From Halorubrum sp. 48-1-W (GTDB lineage: Archaea > Halobacteriota > Halobacteria > Halobacteriales > Haloferacaceae), in assembly GCF_003287355.1 (NCBI RefSeq), contig NZ_QMIM01000038.1:1-42395 (forward strand): a stretch of 42,395 nt of DNA, given 5' to 3'. Below, in pieces: positions 30,954 through 39,906 of the stretch. A program made the translations under genes and the position numbers. Below the pieces are notes generated by a model. The model was not told where the DNA came from. It saw only the letters and a list, made by a program, of their open reading frames with translations, and made no database searches. Position 1 is the first letter of the stretch. Each line of letters begins with the position of its first letter.

Positions 30954-32414
30954 TCAGTCGTCGTCCGCGGTTCCGGCGGGCGTCCGCTCGACGTCAACGG
31001 AGGGTTCGAAGTCGGGCCGTTCGACGCCGAGCAGCTCGTAGGGGTCGGCGTCGTCGGGCATCGGCGACTCGTAGTCCGCACCGCCGCGCTCCTCGAACTC
31101 GGCGACGGCCTCCGCGCGTAGCTCCTCGTCGGTGAGCAGGCGGAGCAGGGTCCCGCCGATGGTCTTCGCGGCGTAGAGCATGCCCTCGGTTCCGGTCGAG
31201 CCGCTGGCGGCGACCGCCTGCCAGGAGTGCGGGGGCGTCCCGGCGGGCCACGTCGCCGTCGTCATCCGCCCCAGCGGGACGAGCTGGCTGACGTCGCCGG
31301 AGTCGGTCGAGTACGACCCCGTCTCGCCCGCGTCGAGCGCGTCGATCGGTTCGGTGAAGTAGGCGTTCTCGGCGGCGCGGTCGCGGTACTCCTCGGGTAG
31401 CTCGGCGATCTGGTCGGAGACGTCGCCGAGCGACGCCTTGAGCTCGTCGGCGATCGGGTCGTCGACCGAGAACGAGCCGAGTTCGGCCATCGTACTGCGG
31501 ATCGCGTCGCCGAGCGTCTCGTTCGGTCGGACACCGTAGATCCCGCTGGTCTGGGTGACCTCGACGTCGACGTCGGCCATCAGCGCCGCCCCCGCTGTGG
31601 CGTTCTCGAACCAGTCGCTCACCTCCTCGACGAGGTCGCGGCTCGGCGCGCGCACGAGGTACTCGCCGGTCGCCTCCGGCGGGACGACGTTGGCGGCGTC
31701 GCCGCCTCGGGTGATCACGTAGTGGAGTCGGACCGGGTCGGGAACGTGCTCGCGCATGTACTCGACGGCCGTGTTGAGGAGCTGGAGCCCGTCGAGCGCG
31801 CTCCGCCCCGCCTCGGGCGAGGCGGCGGCGTGGGACGACTCCCCCCGGACCGTCACCTCGTAGCTGTCCACGGCCAGACACGACCCCTTCGTGGGCGCGT
31901 TGTACCAGCCGGGGTGCCAGGAGACCACCGCGTCGACGTCGTCGAACGCGCCCGCGCGGGCCATGTACGTCTTCCCGGACCCCGCCTCCTCGGCGGGCGT
32001 GCCGACGTAGACGACCGACCCCTCGACGCCCGCGTCGATCGCGTCGGCGACCGCGAGCACAGCCCCGAGCGAGCCGACCCCGAAGAGGTTATGCCCACAG
32101 CCGTGGCCGTTTCCGCCCTCCTCGATCGGCTCTCTCGTCCCGCCCGCGCGCTGTGAGAGGCCGGGAAGCGCGTCGAACTCGCCCATCGTGCCGACGACCG
32201 GGTCGCCCTCGCCGTAGCGGGCGACGAAGCCGGTCTCGACGTCGCCGACGCCGACCTCGACGTCGAAGCCGCGCTCGGCGAGGACGCCGATCAGTCGATC
32301 CGCCGCGTACGTCTCCTCGAACGCCGTCTGCGGGTGTTCCCAGATGTCGCGTGCGAGGTCCGTGAGCTCGTCTCGCCGGGCCTCGACCGCCTCCGTCACC
32401 GCTTCGAGTTCCAT
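30954..32414 (-). CDS. M20-family amidohydrolase (AbgB-like)
   Basis: A 486-residue zinc amidohydrolase. Metal and catalytic residues show in GTMGEFDALPGLS, GGNGHGCGHNLFGVG, GTPAEEAGSGKTYM and SWHPGWYNAP. The dimerisation (lid) domain contains VTVRGESSHAAASPEAGRSA. The Gly-His-Gly-Cys-Gly-His motif is typical of the AbgB/p-aminobenzoyl-glutamate hydrolase branch, so it probably hydrolyses an N-acyl or aminobenzoyl amino acid. ATG at 32414 is supported by homology starting at once (MELEAVTEAVEARRDEL). Substrate unknown. Confidence 0.88.
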   Translation of the reverse strand: MELEAVTEAVEARRDELTDLARDIWEHPQTAFEETYAADRLIGVLAERGFDVEVGVGDVETGFVARYGEGDPVVGTMGEFDALPGLSQRAGGTREPIEEGGNGHGCGHNLFGVGSLGAVLAVADAIDAGVEGSVVYVGTPAEEAGSGKTYMARAGAFDDVDAVVSWHPGWYNAPTKGSCLAVDSYEVTVRGESSHAAASPEAGRSALDGLQLLNTAVEYMREHVPDPVRLHYVITRGGDAANVVPPEATGEYLVRAPSRDLVEEVSDWFENATAGAALMADVDVEVTQTSGIYGVRPNETLGDAIRSTMAELGSFSVDDPIADELKASLGDVSDQIAELPEEYRDRAAENAYFTEPIDALDAGETGSYSTDSGDVSQLVPLGRMTTATWPAGTPPHSWQAVAASGSTGTEGMLYAAKTIGGTLLRLLTDEELRAEAVAEFEERGGADYESPMPDDADPYELLGVERPDFEPSVDVERTPAGTADDD

Positions 32415-32593
32415 GACAACGGATGGCGAAGACCGGTGAAAAAGGGTTCGGACGCGGCGAGGCGACCGGACCGGTTGACGGGACGGGAACGCACGACTGC
32501 GGTCCCAACAAATATACATACCGTCTACGCCACGTTCCAGCCAGTCGGGCGGATCCCGTCGAGGCCCTCGACGGGTCCCCCACCCCACACCGA

Positions 32594-34291
32594 ATGCCGT
32601 CACGAGACTCCGCACCCGACGACGACCGCGACGCCGATCCGGAAGCGCCCGCCGTCGGCGACGACGTCGAATCGACCGGCGACGAGCCCGAAGGGTTCGT
32701 CGACAGCGACGACGCCGTCACCGCCGGAAGCGACGAGGCCACCGTCACCTCAGGAAACGGGCTCGAACGCGCGTGGGAACGGCTGTCGCCGGTTCTCGAC
32801 CGGGTTCGGAAGCGGTTCGAGGTCGACACCCGTTCGCTCGCCGCCGTCCGGATCGCGCTCGGACTCGTCATCCTGCTCGACCTCCTCCACCGCTCGCAGG
32901 ACCTCGCGCTGTTCTACACCGACGCGGGCGTGTACCCGGTGGCTGCCTACGAGGCGACGTACGGCCAGTACACCGGGATGTCGCTCCACGCGCTCTCGGG
33001 CGACCTCTGGTTCCAAGGGCTCCTGTTCGTCGTCGCCGGCGCGTTCGCGGTCGCGTTCCTCCTCGGCTACCGCACGCGGCTGGTCGGCGTCGTCTCGCTG
33101 CTGTTGTTGTTCTCGCTTCAGGCGCGCAACCCCGCACTCCTCAACGGCGGCGACCGGCTGTTCCGTGTCCTGTTGGCCGTCGCGCTCGTCACGCCGCTCG
33201 GCGAGCGGTGGTCCGTCGACGCGCTCCGGCGCGGGTCGGCCCGGACGGCCGTCGCGAGCTTCGGGACCGCAGCGCTTCTCGCCCAACCGGTGGTCGTGTT
33301 CACCTCGAACGCGATCGCGAAACACGCCGGCGAGGAGTGGTACGCCGGCGACGGCCTCACGATCGCCTTACACAACGAGGTGATGACGACCGCGCTCGGC
33401 AAGGTCCTCGCCGACTTCCCGACGCTCCTGACGCTCCTCAACTACGGCTGGGTGACGCTCCTGTCCGGCTCCGCGCTGTTCCTTTTGGCCACCGTCGGCC
33501 GCGTCCGAATGGTGGCCGCGCTCGTGTACACCAGCGCGTTCGTCGGGATGTTGCTCACGATGGCGGTCGGGCTGTTCCCGTTACTGTTGATGACGTCGAT
33601 GCTCCCCTTCATGCCGGCCGTCTTCTGGGAGACGTGCTCCCGCCGCGTGCCGTCGGCGTGGACGGAGCGACTCCCGTCGACGTCGGCGGTCGCGGCGGCA
33701 CTCGGTCCGCTCGGGCGACCCCCGATCGAGCGTCGGGTCCTCGACCCCGACCGGGAGGGCTGGTACGGGGAGGCGTCCGACTACACGATCGCGTACGGTC
33801 GGTCGCTGTTGACGGTGATCGGCTTCTGCGTGCTGGTCTGGATGCTGGTGTTCAGCGCGGCCACCGTCGGCGACTACGACGTGCCCGCCGAGATCGACTA
33901 CGACCACCTCGATCAACAGAAGTGGGGGCTGTACGCGCCAGACCCCAGCGAGTCGTACAGCTGGTACCCCTCGCGGGCGTACCTCGCGAACGGCTCGACG
34001 ACGAACGCGTTCGGCGGTGGGGAGCTCACCTTCGACCGGCCGCCGGACCCGGCCGCCGAGTATCCGAACTTCCGACACCGGAAATTCATGTCGGCGGTCG
34101 ACAGCTCCGGACCGGACGGGTCCATCGCGGAGAGCTACGCCGACTGGGTGTGCGAGCGAGCCCAGGAGTCCCACGACGCGCCAGTCGACAGCGTGACCGT
34201 CTACCAGGTGTACCAGTCGAGCCCGATCGACGGGGAGTACGAGGATCCCGGCCGACAGATCGTGATCGAACACGACTGTCCGGCCGGCTGA
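32594..34291 (+). CDS. HTTM-domain membrane protein (VKGC-like)
   Basis: A 565-residue integral membrane protein with an acidic N-terminal ~55 residues, then about eight helices typical of the HTTM domain shared with vitamin-K-dependent gamma-glutamyl carboxylase. Visible segments include AAVRIALGLVILLDLLHRSQ, YTDAGVYPVAAY, LLFVVAGAFAVAFLLGYRTR and LLNGGDRLFRVLLAVAL. A large extracellular C-terminal domain holds QQKWGLYAPDPSESYSWYP. HTTM proteins are often linked to DCC-type thiol oxidoreductases; one lies 7.5 kb away at 41851. ATG at 32594 starts the acidic region; an earlier in-frame ATG at 32423 is possible. Confidence 0.86.
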   Translation: MPSRDSAPDDDRDADPEAPAVGDDVESTGDEPEGFVDSDDAVTAGSDEATVTSGNGLERAWERLSPVLDRVRKRFEVDTRSLAAVRIALGLVILLDLLHRSQDLALFYTDAGVYPVAAYEATYGQYTGMSLHALSGDLWFQGLLFVVAGAFAVAFLLGYRTRLVGVVSLLLLFSLQARNPALLNGGDRLFRVLLAVALVTPLGERWSVDALRRGSARTAVASFGTAALLAQPVVVFTSNAIAKHAGEEWYAGDGLTIALHNEVMTTALGKVLADFPTLLTLLNYGWVTLLSGSALFLLATVGRVRMVAALVYTSAFVGMLLTMAVGLFPLLLMTSMLPFMPAVFWETCSRRVPSAWTERLPSTSAVAAALGPLGRPPIERRVLDPDREGWYGEASDYTIAYGRSLLTVIGFCVLVWMLVFSAATVGDYDVPAEIDYDHLDQQKWGLYAPDPSESYSWYPSRAYLANGSTTNAFGGGELTFDRPPDPAAEYPNFRHRKFMSAVDSSGPDGSIAESYADWVCERAQESHDAPVDSVTVYQVYQSSPIDGEYEDPGRQIVIEHDCPAG

Positions 34292-34330
34292 TCGGTCCGT
34301 CGACCCTCCAGCTGATCGGTCCGTCGACCC
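34287..34330. repeat. 24-bp tandem duplication across the HTTM gene stop codon
   Basis: GCTGATCGGTCCGTCGACCC occurs at 34287-34306 and again at 34311-34330, a 24-bp period with an identical 20-bp core. The HTTM stop TGA (34289-34291) lies in the first copy; the second copy is entirely downstream and carries the same GCTGATC. Confidence 0.95.
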
Positions 34331-34385
34331 CCCGGCCGACCACGACCGCGACAGGTTTTAGGACGCCACAGGCCTTCGATCGGGT

Positions 34386-34859
34386 ATGGTCTCGACCGGC
34401 GACACCGCACCGACGTTCACGGCGGCGTACAAGGGTTCCGACCACGAGACGTTCGACCTCGAGGATCACCTCGGCGACGGCCCTGTCGTCTTAGCGTTCT
34501 TCCCCGGCGCGTTCACGCCGCCGTGTAGCAACGAGATGGTGGCGCTCCAGGAACGGTACGACGACTTCGAGTCGGCCGGCGCGACTCTGTTCGGGATCAG
34601 CGCCGACTCCGCGTTCTCGCTCGGGGCCTTCGCCGAGGAGTACGACCTGGAGTTTGATCTCGTGAGCGACATGGACGGCGACACGATCGGGGCGTACGGG
34701 CTCTCGCTGGACATCGCCGACCTCGGCCTCTACGGCGTGGCCAACCGGGCGGTGTACGTCCTCGACGAGGAGGGGACGGTGACCTACGAGTGGGTTTCCG
34801 ACGACCCGACGAACGAACCCGACTACGACGCGTTGCTCGAGGCCGTCGAGGCAGCCTGA
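34386..34859 (+). CDS. 1-Cys peroxiredoxin (AhpC/TSA family)
   Basis: A 157-residue peroxiredoxin that reduces peroxides. The active site P-x3-T-x2-C reads FPGAFTPPCSNEM, with peroxidatic Cys47, Thr44 and Pro40. It is the only cysteine in the protein, so no resolving Cys exists and reduction must come from an external thiol. The order resembles the BCP/PrxQ type. A TATA-like GGTTTTAGG lies about 28 nt before the ATG. Confidence 0.9.
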   Translation: MVSTGDTAPTFTAAYKGSDHETFDLEDHLGDGPVVLAFFPGAFTPPCSNEMVALQERYDDFESAGATLFGISADSAFSLGAFAEEYDLEFDLVSDMDGDTIGAYGLSLDIADLGLYGVANRAVYVLDEEGTVTYEWVSDDPTNEPDYDALLEAVEAA

Positions 34860-34939
34860 TCTCGGGTTCCGAGCCCGTTCTCGCCCCGGACGACCGTCCT
34901 CGACACGTTTTTTCCCTGCGCAGAGAAACGGAGACCGAA

Positions 34940-35389
34940 ATGCGTTCACGAGCCACGGGAGAGAGCGGCGATCGGCCGAATCGAGTGCGGCTCCGCGTGC
35001 TCCGTCGCCCGCTCGTCGTCTGGGTCCTCATGGCGATCCTCGCCGTCCTCAACGGCGGCTTCAGGGAGACCGTTCTCGTGTCTCGGTTCGGCCATCGCGT
35101 CGCACACCTCCTCAGCACGGCTCTCCTCGTCGCTGTGATCCTCCTCGTCGCGTACGGCTTCTTCCGGTCGACGTCGACCGACTACCGGCCGAAGGAACTC
35201 GTAGCCGTCGGCGTCTGTTGGACCGTCCTGACCGTCGGTTTCGAGTTCCTCGTCGGATACGTGGAGGGAACGCCCGTTTCGGTGACGCTCGGACAGTACG
35301 ACGTGTTCGCGGGGCAGGTGTGGATCGTCGTCCCGGTGACCCTGCTCGTCGCGCCGATGCTGTTCGGACACGTCCTCCGTCGCCGGTAG
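34940..35389 (+). CDS. Four-TM membrane protein
   Basis: A 149-residue membrane protein with a basic N-terminus and four helices (LVVWVLMAILAVLNGGF, LLSTALLVAVILLVAYGFF, ELVAVGVCWTVLTVGFEFLV and VWIVVPVTLLVAPMLFGHVL). GGFRETVL after the first helix, with the second helix beginning near GHRVAHLLS, recalls haloarchaeal multispan proteins of unknown role. No family name can be given with certainty. It lies between the peroxiredoxin and the alpha/beta hydrolase on the same strand. Confidence 0.7.
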   Translation: MRSRATGESGDRPNRVRLRVLRRPLVVWVLMAILAVLNGGFRETVLVSRFGHRVAHLLSTALLVAVILLVAYGFFRSTSTDYRPKELVAVGVCWTVLTVGFEFLVGYVEGTPVSVTLGQYDVFAGQVWIVVPVTLLVAPMLFGHVLRRR

Positions 35390-35449
35390 CGGCCGACCGC
35401 GCGGCCGCCGGCCGCCAACGTATATCCCTCCGTACACACATCCATCGGC

Positions 35450-36283
35450 ATGGAGTCACACACGGTCGACGGCGGCGGGGGGACGGAGCTACGCGTCGAC
35501 GCCGCGGGACAGTCGGAGGCACCGACGATCCTGCTCGTTCACGGCTACTCGCAGTCGCGGCTCTGCTGGTACGAACAGTTCGACGGGGCGTTGGCCGACG
35601 AGTTCCGCCTGCTCGCGCCGGACCTCCGCGGTCACGGCGACTCGGGGAAGCCGGCCGGCAGTGACCGATACCGCGACCCGGAGCGCTGGGCTGCGGACCT
35701 GCGCGCCGTGATCGACGAGCTGGCGACCGACGATCCGGTCCTCGTCGGCTGGTCGTACGGCGGGCTGGTCGTCTCCGACTATCTCGCCGTCGACGGGACC
35801 GACGACGTGGCCGGGGTCGTCTTCGTGGGAGCGATCACGGAGAAGGGGACCGACGCCGCAGCCGAGATCGCCGGCGAGGAGTTCGCCGGGATGCTCGACG
35901 ACCTCGAGACCCGCGACGCCGAGGCCAGCGTGGACGCGCTCGGCCGGTTCCTCGACATCTGTACCGCCGAACCGGTGCCGCCGCGCGAGTACCACCTCAT
36001 GCTCGGGTACAACGCGCGGTGTCCGCCGCGGGTTCGGGAGGCGCTGCAAGCCCGGACCGGTTCGAACGCTGCGACGCTCCGCGAACTGGACGTCCCGGCG
36101 CTGTTCGTCCACGGATCCGCCGACCGGGTCGTCCGTCCACGGGCCGCCCGACAGCACGCCGACCTCGTACCCGACGGCGAGGTCTCCGTCTACGAGGGGG
36201 TCGGCCACTCGCCGTTCCTCGAGGACCCGGAGCGGTTCGACCGGGAGCTTCGCCAGTTCGCGACGCGGGTCACCGAGACGTGA
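35450..36283 (+). CDS. Alpha/beta hydrolase
   Basis: A 277-residue alpha/beta hydrolase. The oxyanion motif is LLVHGYSQS (HG at 31-32), the lid-turn is DLRGHGDSGKP and the nucleophile elbow is GWSYGG with Ser102. The acid is in FVHGSADRVVRP and the catalytic His in VGHSPFLEDP. This set fits non-heme haloperoxidase/epoxide-hydrolase-like esterases. Substrate is not predictable. A TATA-like TATATCC lies about 27 nt before the ATG. Confidence 0.88.
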   Translation: MESHTVDGGGGTELRVDAAGQSEAPTILLVHGYSQSRLCWYEQFDGALADEFRLLAPDLRGHGDSGKPAGSDRYRDPERWAADLRAVIDELATDDPVLVGWSYGGLVVSDYLAVDGTDDVAGVVFVGAITEKGTDAAAEIAGEEFAGMLDDLETRDAEASVDALGRFLDICTAEPVPPREYHLMLGYNARCPPRVREALQARTGSNAATLRELDVPALFVHGSADRVVRPRAARQHADLVPDGEVSVYEGVGHSPFLEDPERFDRELRQFATRVTET

Positions 36284-36333
36284 CGTGTACGGACGGACGG
36301 ATCCGCGTCAAAACGGGAACCGCCCGGAGACGA

Positions 36334-38043
36334 TCAAAAGTGGCGCTCCACGATCCTCTCGGCGGTCCGGGCTGCTAGCGCCTGTCCCGTGTTGGTCGGG
36401 TTCGGCCCGCCGACGCCGTTGGCGAGGGCGCTGTGGTCCGCGACGAACAGGCGGTCGACCGCGTAGGCCTCACACGCCTCGTCGACGACCTTTCCCATCC
36501 GCATCGTGCTGTGGAGATGGAGCGCCGTCGGCGGGGAATCGGCGCGGTGGACGTGGGACGCCCCCGCCTCGCGAAGGATCTCCGCCGCGATCTCCGCCAG
36601 TTCGTCGCGTCGCTTTCGGTCCGCCTCGCTCGGCGTGTAGTTGACGAGCGGGATGGGGCCGTGTTCGTCCTCCGCGCCGTTCTGGACGGTCACGCCGTTT
36701 CGTTTCAGGGGACGGTCGTCGCTGACGACGAGCACCGGGAGCATCCGGCGGTAGTCCGAGAGGAGTCGCTTGAGATCCGGTCCGGCGAGCCGACCCATCG
36801 TGTCCCAGGGCGCGTCCTCGGTGTCGTGCTGGAAGGCGAACCCCGACGCGCTGGCGCCGAACCCGAGGATCGCACCGACGCCCGGCGTCGTTCCGACCGT
36901 CTGGAGCATGCCGAGCCCCGGATAGTCGAACCGGGCCGCGATGTTCTGTCCCTCGTGTTGGTCGACCGTGGGCTTGCCGAGCGTCGTCTCCAGATCGTCG
37001 GCGTCCCACAGCCCCATCACGTTGTCCCCGAAGTGGATCGTCAGGCCGCGGCCGACCCACTCCTCGTCCGGGAGGTCGGCGTTCAACCAGAGCCGTGGCG
37101 TCTCGATGGCACCGGCCGCGAGGACGACCACCCCCGCCTCGACGGTCGTCGTCGCTCCCGACCAGGTGTCCCGGAACGTCACGCCCGTGGCGGTCGGGGT
37201 GTCGCCGAGGGGAGTCTCGGTCGTCACGTCGACGGCGAACGCGTTCGGGCGGACGGTGACGTTGCCGGTACGCATCGCGGCCGGGACGAAACTGACGTTG
37301 CTCGCGCGTTTGGCCTTCTCCTCGAAGGGTGCGCCCCGTGGATGCGGATTTCCGGCGATCTCGCCGAGCCCGAGGGTGTGACCCGTCACGTCCGGATACG
37401 TGAACTCCCCGTCGTAGTCGCCGTCGACGTGGAGGCGCTGGTCCGGGCGCCTGATCGCGTTGGGCTGGGGTCGGTAGCCGGGAGACGTGACGTTCATCTC
37501 GTCGATGAGCTCCCATCCCGCGGCCGCCGCACCCCGAAAGAACAGCTCCTCTTTGGCGGTGACAGGGGCCGGCTGTACGTCGCACAGTTCCTCTACGTCC
37601 CGGTAGTACGGTAGCAGGTCCGCGTAGTCGATCGGCCAGTGGCCCTGCTCGTCGATGGCCGCGGGATACGCCCGCGGGTGACAGCCGGTGTAGTGGAGTG
37701 TCGTGCCGCCGACGCCGGCACACTGGAGGATCGCGCCGTCGCCGGGGAACTTCCGCGTCCAGATGCCTCGATCCTCGTCGGCGGGCCCGAAGAAGAGCTG
37801 GTTTACCATCTCGAACTCGCGAGTCGTGAACTGCTCGTCGAGCAGTTCGCCGCTCAGGTCGTCGACGTCCGAGGAAGCCTCGGCCCCCGGGTCCCCGTGT
37901 GGGTCGGGCCACTTCTCGTTGCCGTGGAACGGCCCGGCCTCCAGGATCAGGACGGACAGCCCCGCCTCAGCGAGCTTCCAAGCCGCGACGGGTCCGTCCC
38001 CGCCCGCCCCCACGACGACGACGTCGTACTCGGGGTCGACCAT
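36334..38043 (-). CDS. GMC-family FAD oxidoreductase
   Basis: This ~569-residue glucose-methanol-choline oxidoreductase opens with a dinucleotide-binding fold (YDVVVVGAGGDGPVAAWKLA, then LILEAG). It has FAD-contacting GVGGTTLHYTG, and a C-terminal block HLHSTMRMGKVVDEA with LFVADHSALANGVGGPNPT. It resembles the catalytic subunit of gluconate 2-dehydrogenase-type sugar-acid dehydrogenases, consistent with the subunit-3-like gene immediately upstream. ATG at 38043 lies one base after the upstream stop (TGAGATG); a GTG at 38052 would add three residues and overlap. The likely substrate is a sugar, sugar acid or alcohol. Confidence 0.88.
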   Translation of the reverse strand: MVDPEYDVVVVGAGGDGPVAAWKLAEAGLSVLILEAGPFHGNEKWPDPHGDPGAEASSDVDDLSGELLDEQFTTREFEMVNQLFFGPADEDRGIWTRKFPGDGAILQCAGVGGTTLHYTGCHPRAYPAAIDEQGHWPIDYADLLPYYRDVEELCDVQPAPVTAKEELFFRGAAAAGWELIDEMNVTSPGYRPQPNAIRRPDQRLHVDGDYDGEFTYPDVTGHTLGLGEIAGNPHPRGAPFEEKAKRASNVSFVPAAMRTGNVTVRPNAFAVDVTTETPLGDTPTATGVTFRDTWSGATTTVEAGVVVLAAGAIETPRLWLNADLPDEEWVGRGLTIHFGDNVMGLWDADDLETTLGKPTVDQHEGQNIAARFDYPGLGMLQTVGTTPGVGAILGFGASASGFAFQHDTEDAPWDTMGRLAGPDLKRLLSDYRRMLPVLVVSDDRPLKRNGVTVQNGAEDEHGPIPLVNYTPSEADRKRRDELAEIAAEILREAGASHVHRADSPPTALHLHSTMRMGKVVDEACEAYAVDRLFVADHSALANGVGGPNPTNTGQALAARTAERIVERHF

Positions 38044-38044
38044 C

Positions 38045-38956
38045 TCACGCACCTCCCTCGGGGTACGGCTCGACGTAGCCGTCGGTGTCGTATTCGTTCT
38101 CCCGAAACCGGCCGGGCGACGCGAACAGGCCGACTGGCGGTCCGTCGTGGTCGTCGATCGTCGTCCACACGTCCTCGGAACCGAGCGTCCCGTCCTCCGT
38201 CCCGAGGTACCCGCGTAGACACGCGTAGCCGTTCGTGAACCCGGGGAACCCGGTCTGTTGCCACCCCTGAACTGACGCGGGGTCGTTCGGATGGTCCTGT
38301 CCGAACGGCATGCGTTCGGGATCCGGATACCCGTCCCACTCGCTGTAGTAGATCAGCTTCGGAAACCCGACGACGAGCTGACCGACCAGCCCCCCGTCGA
38401 ACTCCACGAACCGGCCGTCCGGAAGGGTGATCTTCGCCTCGATCTCGTCCAGCACGTGGATCGCCCGGAGCCGGTCCCGCGGCGACAGCCTGGCGAAGGG
38501 GCCGGCGACGTCCCGGATCCGATCGGCGGAGACGTCGGTTCCCTCGAAGAACGCCACGGGACGCTCCTCGTTCGGCTCGTCCTCGTTGTCGCCGCGCGCG
38601 ATGAGCTTGAGCGCCGCCGAGTCGAGGACGTTCGCGATCGGCTTCACGACGTCCACGTCGCGACGGATGTTGGGCAACCCGATCTGTACCCGATCGTCGA
38701 CGTAGACGCCGAGGAACTCCGCGACCTCCACGTCGTTGCCCCCGGGAACGTGCTCCGGACCCAGCTCGTCCGCCAACTCCGGCGTGGTCGGTATCACGGC
38801 GTCCACGCAGGCACGGAACGTCACGCGCGCGTGGAGATCCCCGGGCGAGGAGGCGCCGTGCGTGCGACCGAGGACGCGCCGGCCGACCGTGCGAAGCCAG
38901 CTCACCTTCGCCGTAAGGAACGTTCGCACCCTATGGATGACGCCACCACGAGTCAT
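38045..38956 (-). CDS. Gluconate 2-dehydrogenase subunit 3-like protein
   Basis: A 303-residue protein of the gluconate 2-dehydrogenase subunit 3 family, the small partner of GMC dehydrogenases. ARVTFRACVDAVIPTTPELA matches the family start and WDGYPDPERMPFGQDHPNDP lies near its end. The N-terminal ~45 residues are basic with a hydrophobic patch but no canonical Tat RR motif, unlike many homologues that carry one. It is coupled to the GMC gene by adjacent stop and start codons. The ATG at 38956 is preferred over the frame opening at 39301. Confidence 0.83.
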   Translation of the reverse strand: MTRGGVIHRVRTFLTAKVSWLRTVGRRVLGRTHGASSPGDLHARVTFRACVDAVIPTTPELADELGPEHVPGGNDVEVAEFLGVYVDDRVQIGLPNIRRDVDVVKPIANVLDSAALKLIARGDNEDEPNEERPVAFFEGTDVSADRIRDVAGPFARLSPRDRLRAIHVLDEIEAKITLPDGRFVEFDGGLVGQLVVGFPKLIYYSEWDGYPDPERMPFGQDHPNDPASVQGWQQTGFPGFTNGYACLRGYLGTEDGTLGSEDVWTTIDDHDGPPVGLFASPGRFRENEYDTDGYVEPYPEGGA

Positions 38957-38984
38957 GTTGTGTGTCAACAATGAGCAAATTGAT
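38956..38984 (-). promoter_or_regulatory. Promoter with inverted repeat for the dehydrogenase pair
   Basis: On the minus strand CTATCAATTT (38975-38984) is a TATA-like stretch about 25 nt before the ATG at 38956. TGTTG-tgtgt-CAACA (38956-38970) is an inverted repeat overlapping the start of the transcript. A repressor bound there would block initiation. Confidence 0.4.
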
Positions 38985-39059
38985 AGCTGTTTCGGACGAC
39001 CGGTCGAACGTCGGGTCACACGCCGGAAAACGACGGATAAGGGGTTTTCGCGACGGAGT

Positions 39060-39557
39060 TCACGGGGGCGAGTCCAGCACCCCGGACGTCGATCCCTCCG
39101 ATGTCGACTCCTCGAGGACCTCGATGCCGTTCGCCTCCCAGAGCTCCGCCGCCTTTCGCATCCCGATGGGGACGTCGAGCCCGACCTTGTCGAGGTGGCT
39201 GGCGGGCTGCTCGACCGGACACAGCTCGAAGTGTGGGCAGACGACGAACCCGTCCGGGTGCGAGAATCCGCGCACGTGGGTCTGCCAGAAGCGCCCCTCA
39301 CGGTCGAGCGACTCGATGCGCCGCATATTGAGCACCTCCTCGCCGAACGCGTCGTGGACGTAGTAGTACGAGATCACGTGCCACGTCGCGAAGTGATTCC
39401 GGGCGAGCACCTCCCTGACGTGCTGGCGATCCGAATCGAGGAGCTGGTACGGAGGGGCACCCTCGAGACGGAAGAATCGCCGACGGATCCGATGTTGGAA
39501 GCCGTGCTGGAGACGGGTCCACGGAAGCCGGGCCAGGACGCGACCGATGCGGCTCAT
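39060..39557 (-). CDS. Unrecognised soluble protein in the dehydrogenase cluster
   Basis: A 165-residue protein with a basic N-terminus (RLQHGFQHRIRRRFFRLEG), a central TWHVISYYYVHDAFGEEVLN, the Cys/His-containing VVCPHFELCPVEQPASHL and an acidic tail. The CPHFELCP segment could hold metal. The ATG overlaps the upstream membrane gene's stop as ATGA, so the two are cotranslated. I do not recognise its family. Its position 103 nt before the subunit-3 gene suggests a role in the same process. Confidence 0.7.
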   Translation of the reverse strand: MSRIGRVLARLPWTRLQHGFQHRIRRRFFRLEGAPPYQLLDSDRQHVREVLARNHFATWHVISYYYVHDAFGEEVLNMRRIESLDREGRFWQTHVRGFSHPDGFVVCPHFELCPVEQPASHLDKVGLDVPIGMRKAAELWEANGIEVLEESTSEGSTSGVLDSPP

Positions 39558-39856
39558 TTGCTCGCGACGGCTCCGTCGGTTCCGGGAGCCTCGAGGGGCG
39601 TGATCGTCTCGACGTTCGCCGTCCACGTCAGCTCCGCCGCCCGTCGGAAGCCCAGGAACAACAGGACGCTACCGGCCAGTCCGGTCGCGACGAAGTCCAG
39701 CGGCCAGTGCCACGGATACGGCGCGGGCGGGTCGCCGACGCTGTCGGGGAGACCCTTCAATACCGGGATGTACCAGAACAGGTACGCCACCAGGTAGAAC
39801 CCCCCGATGACCGTCCACAGCCAGTCCGTCTTGGTGAGCCAGTCAGTAACACGCAT
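39554..39856 (-). CDS. Two-TM protein in the dehydrogenase cluster
   Basis: A 100-residue membrane protein with two helices (WTVIGGFYLVAYLFWYIPVL and PLDFVATGLAGSVLLFLGF) and a polar C-terminus. ATG at 39856 is preceded by an AT-rich promoter-like region (TTTATATCC and GTTTAAG on the minus strand, about 39871-39890). It overlaps the next gene by 4 nt. No family is recognised. It could anchor the neighbouring soluble protein. Confidence 0.7.
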   Translation of the reverse strand: MRVTDWLTKTDWLWTVIGGFYLVAYLFWYIPVLKGLPDSVGDPPAPYPWHWPLDFVATGLAGSVLLFLGFRRAAELTWTANVETITPLEAPGTDGAVASK

Positions 39857-39870
39857 GGCCGCATATACGG

Positions 39871-39890
39871 ATATAAAGCTCTTAAACCCC
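39871..39890 (-). promoter_or_regulatory. TATA-like region for the 39856 gene
   Basis: On the minus strand GTTTAAGAG (39882-39890) and CTTTATATCC (39872-39881) give two overlapping TATA candidates 20-34 nt before the ATG at 39856. This suggests a new transcript starts here rather than continuing from the 40584 gene. Confidence 0.5.
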
Positions 39891-39906
39891 CATTCCTTGG
39901 GGACGG

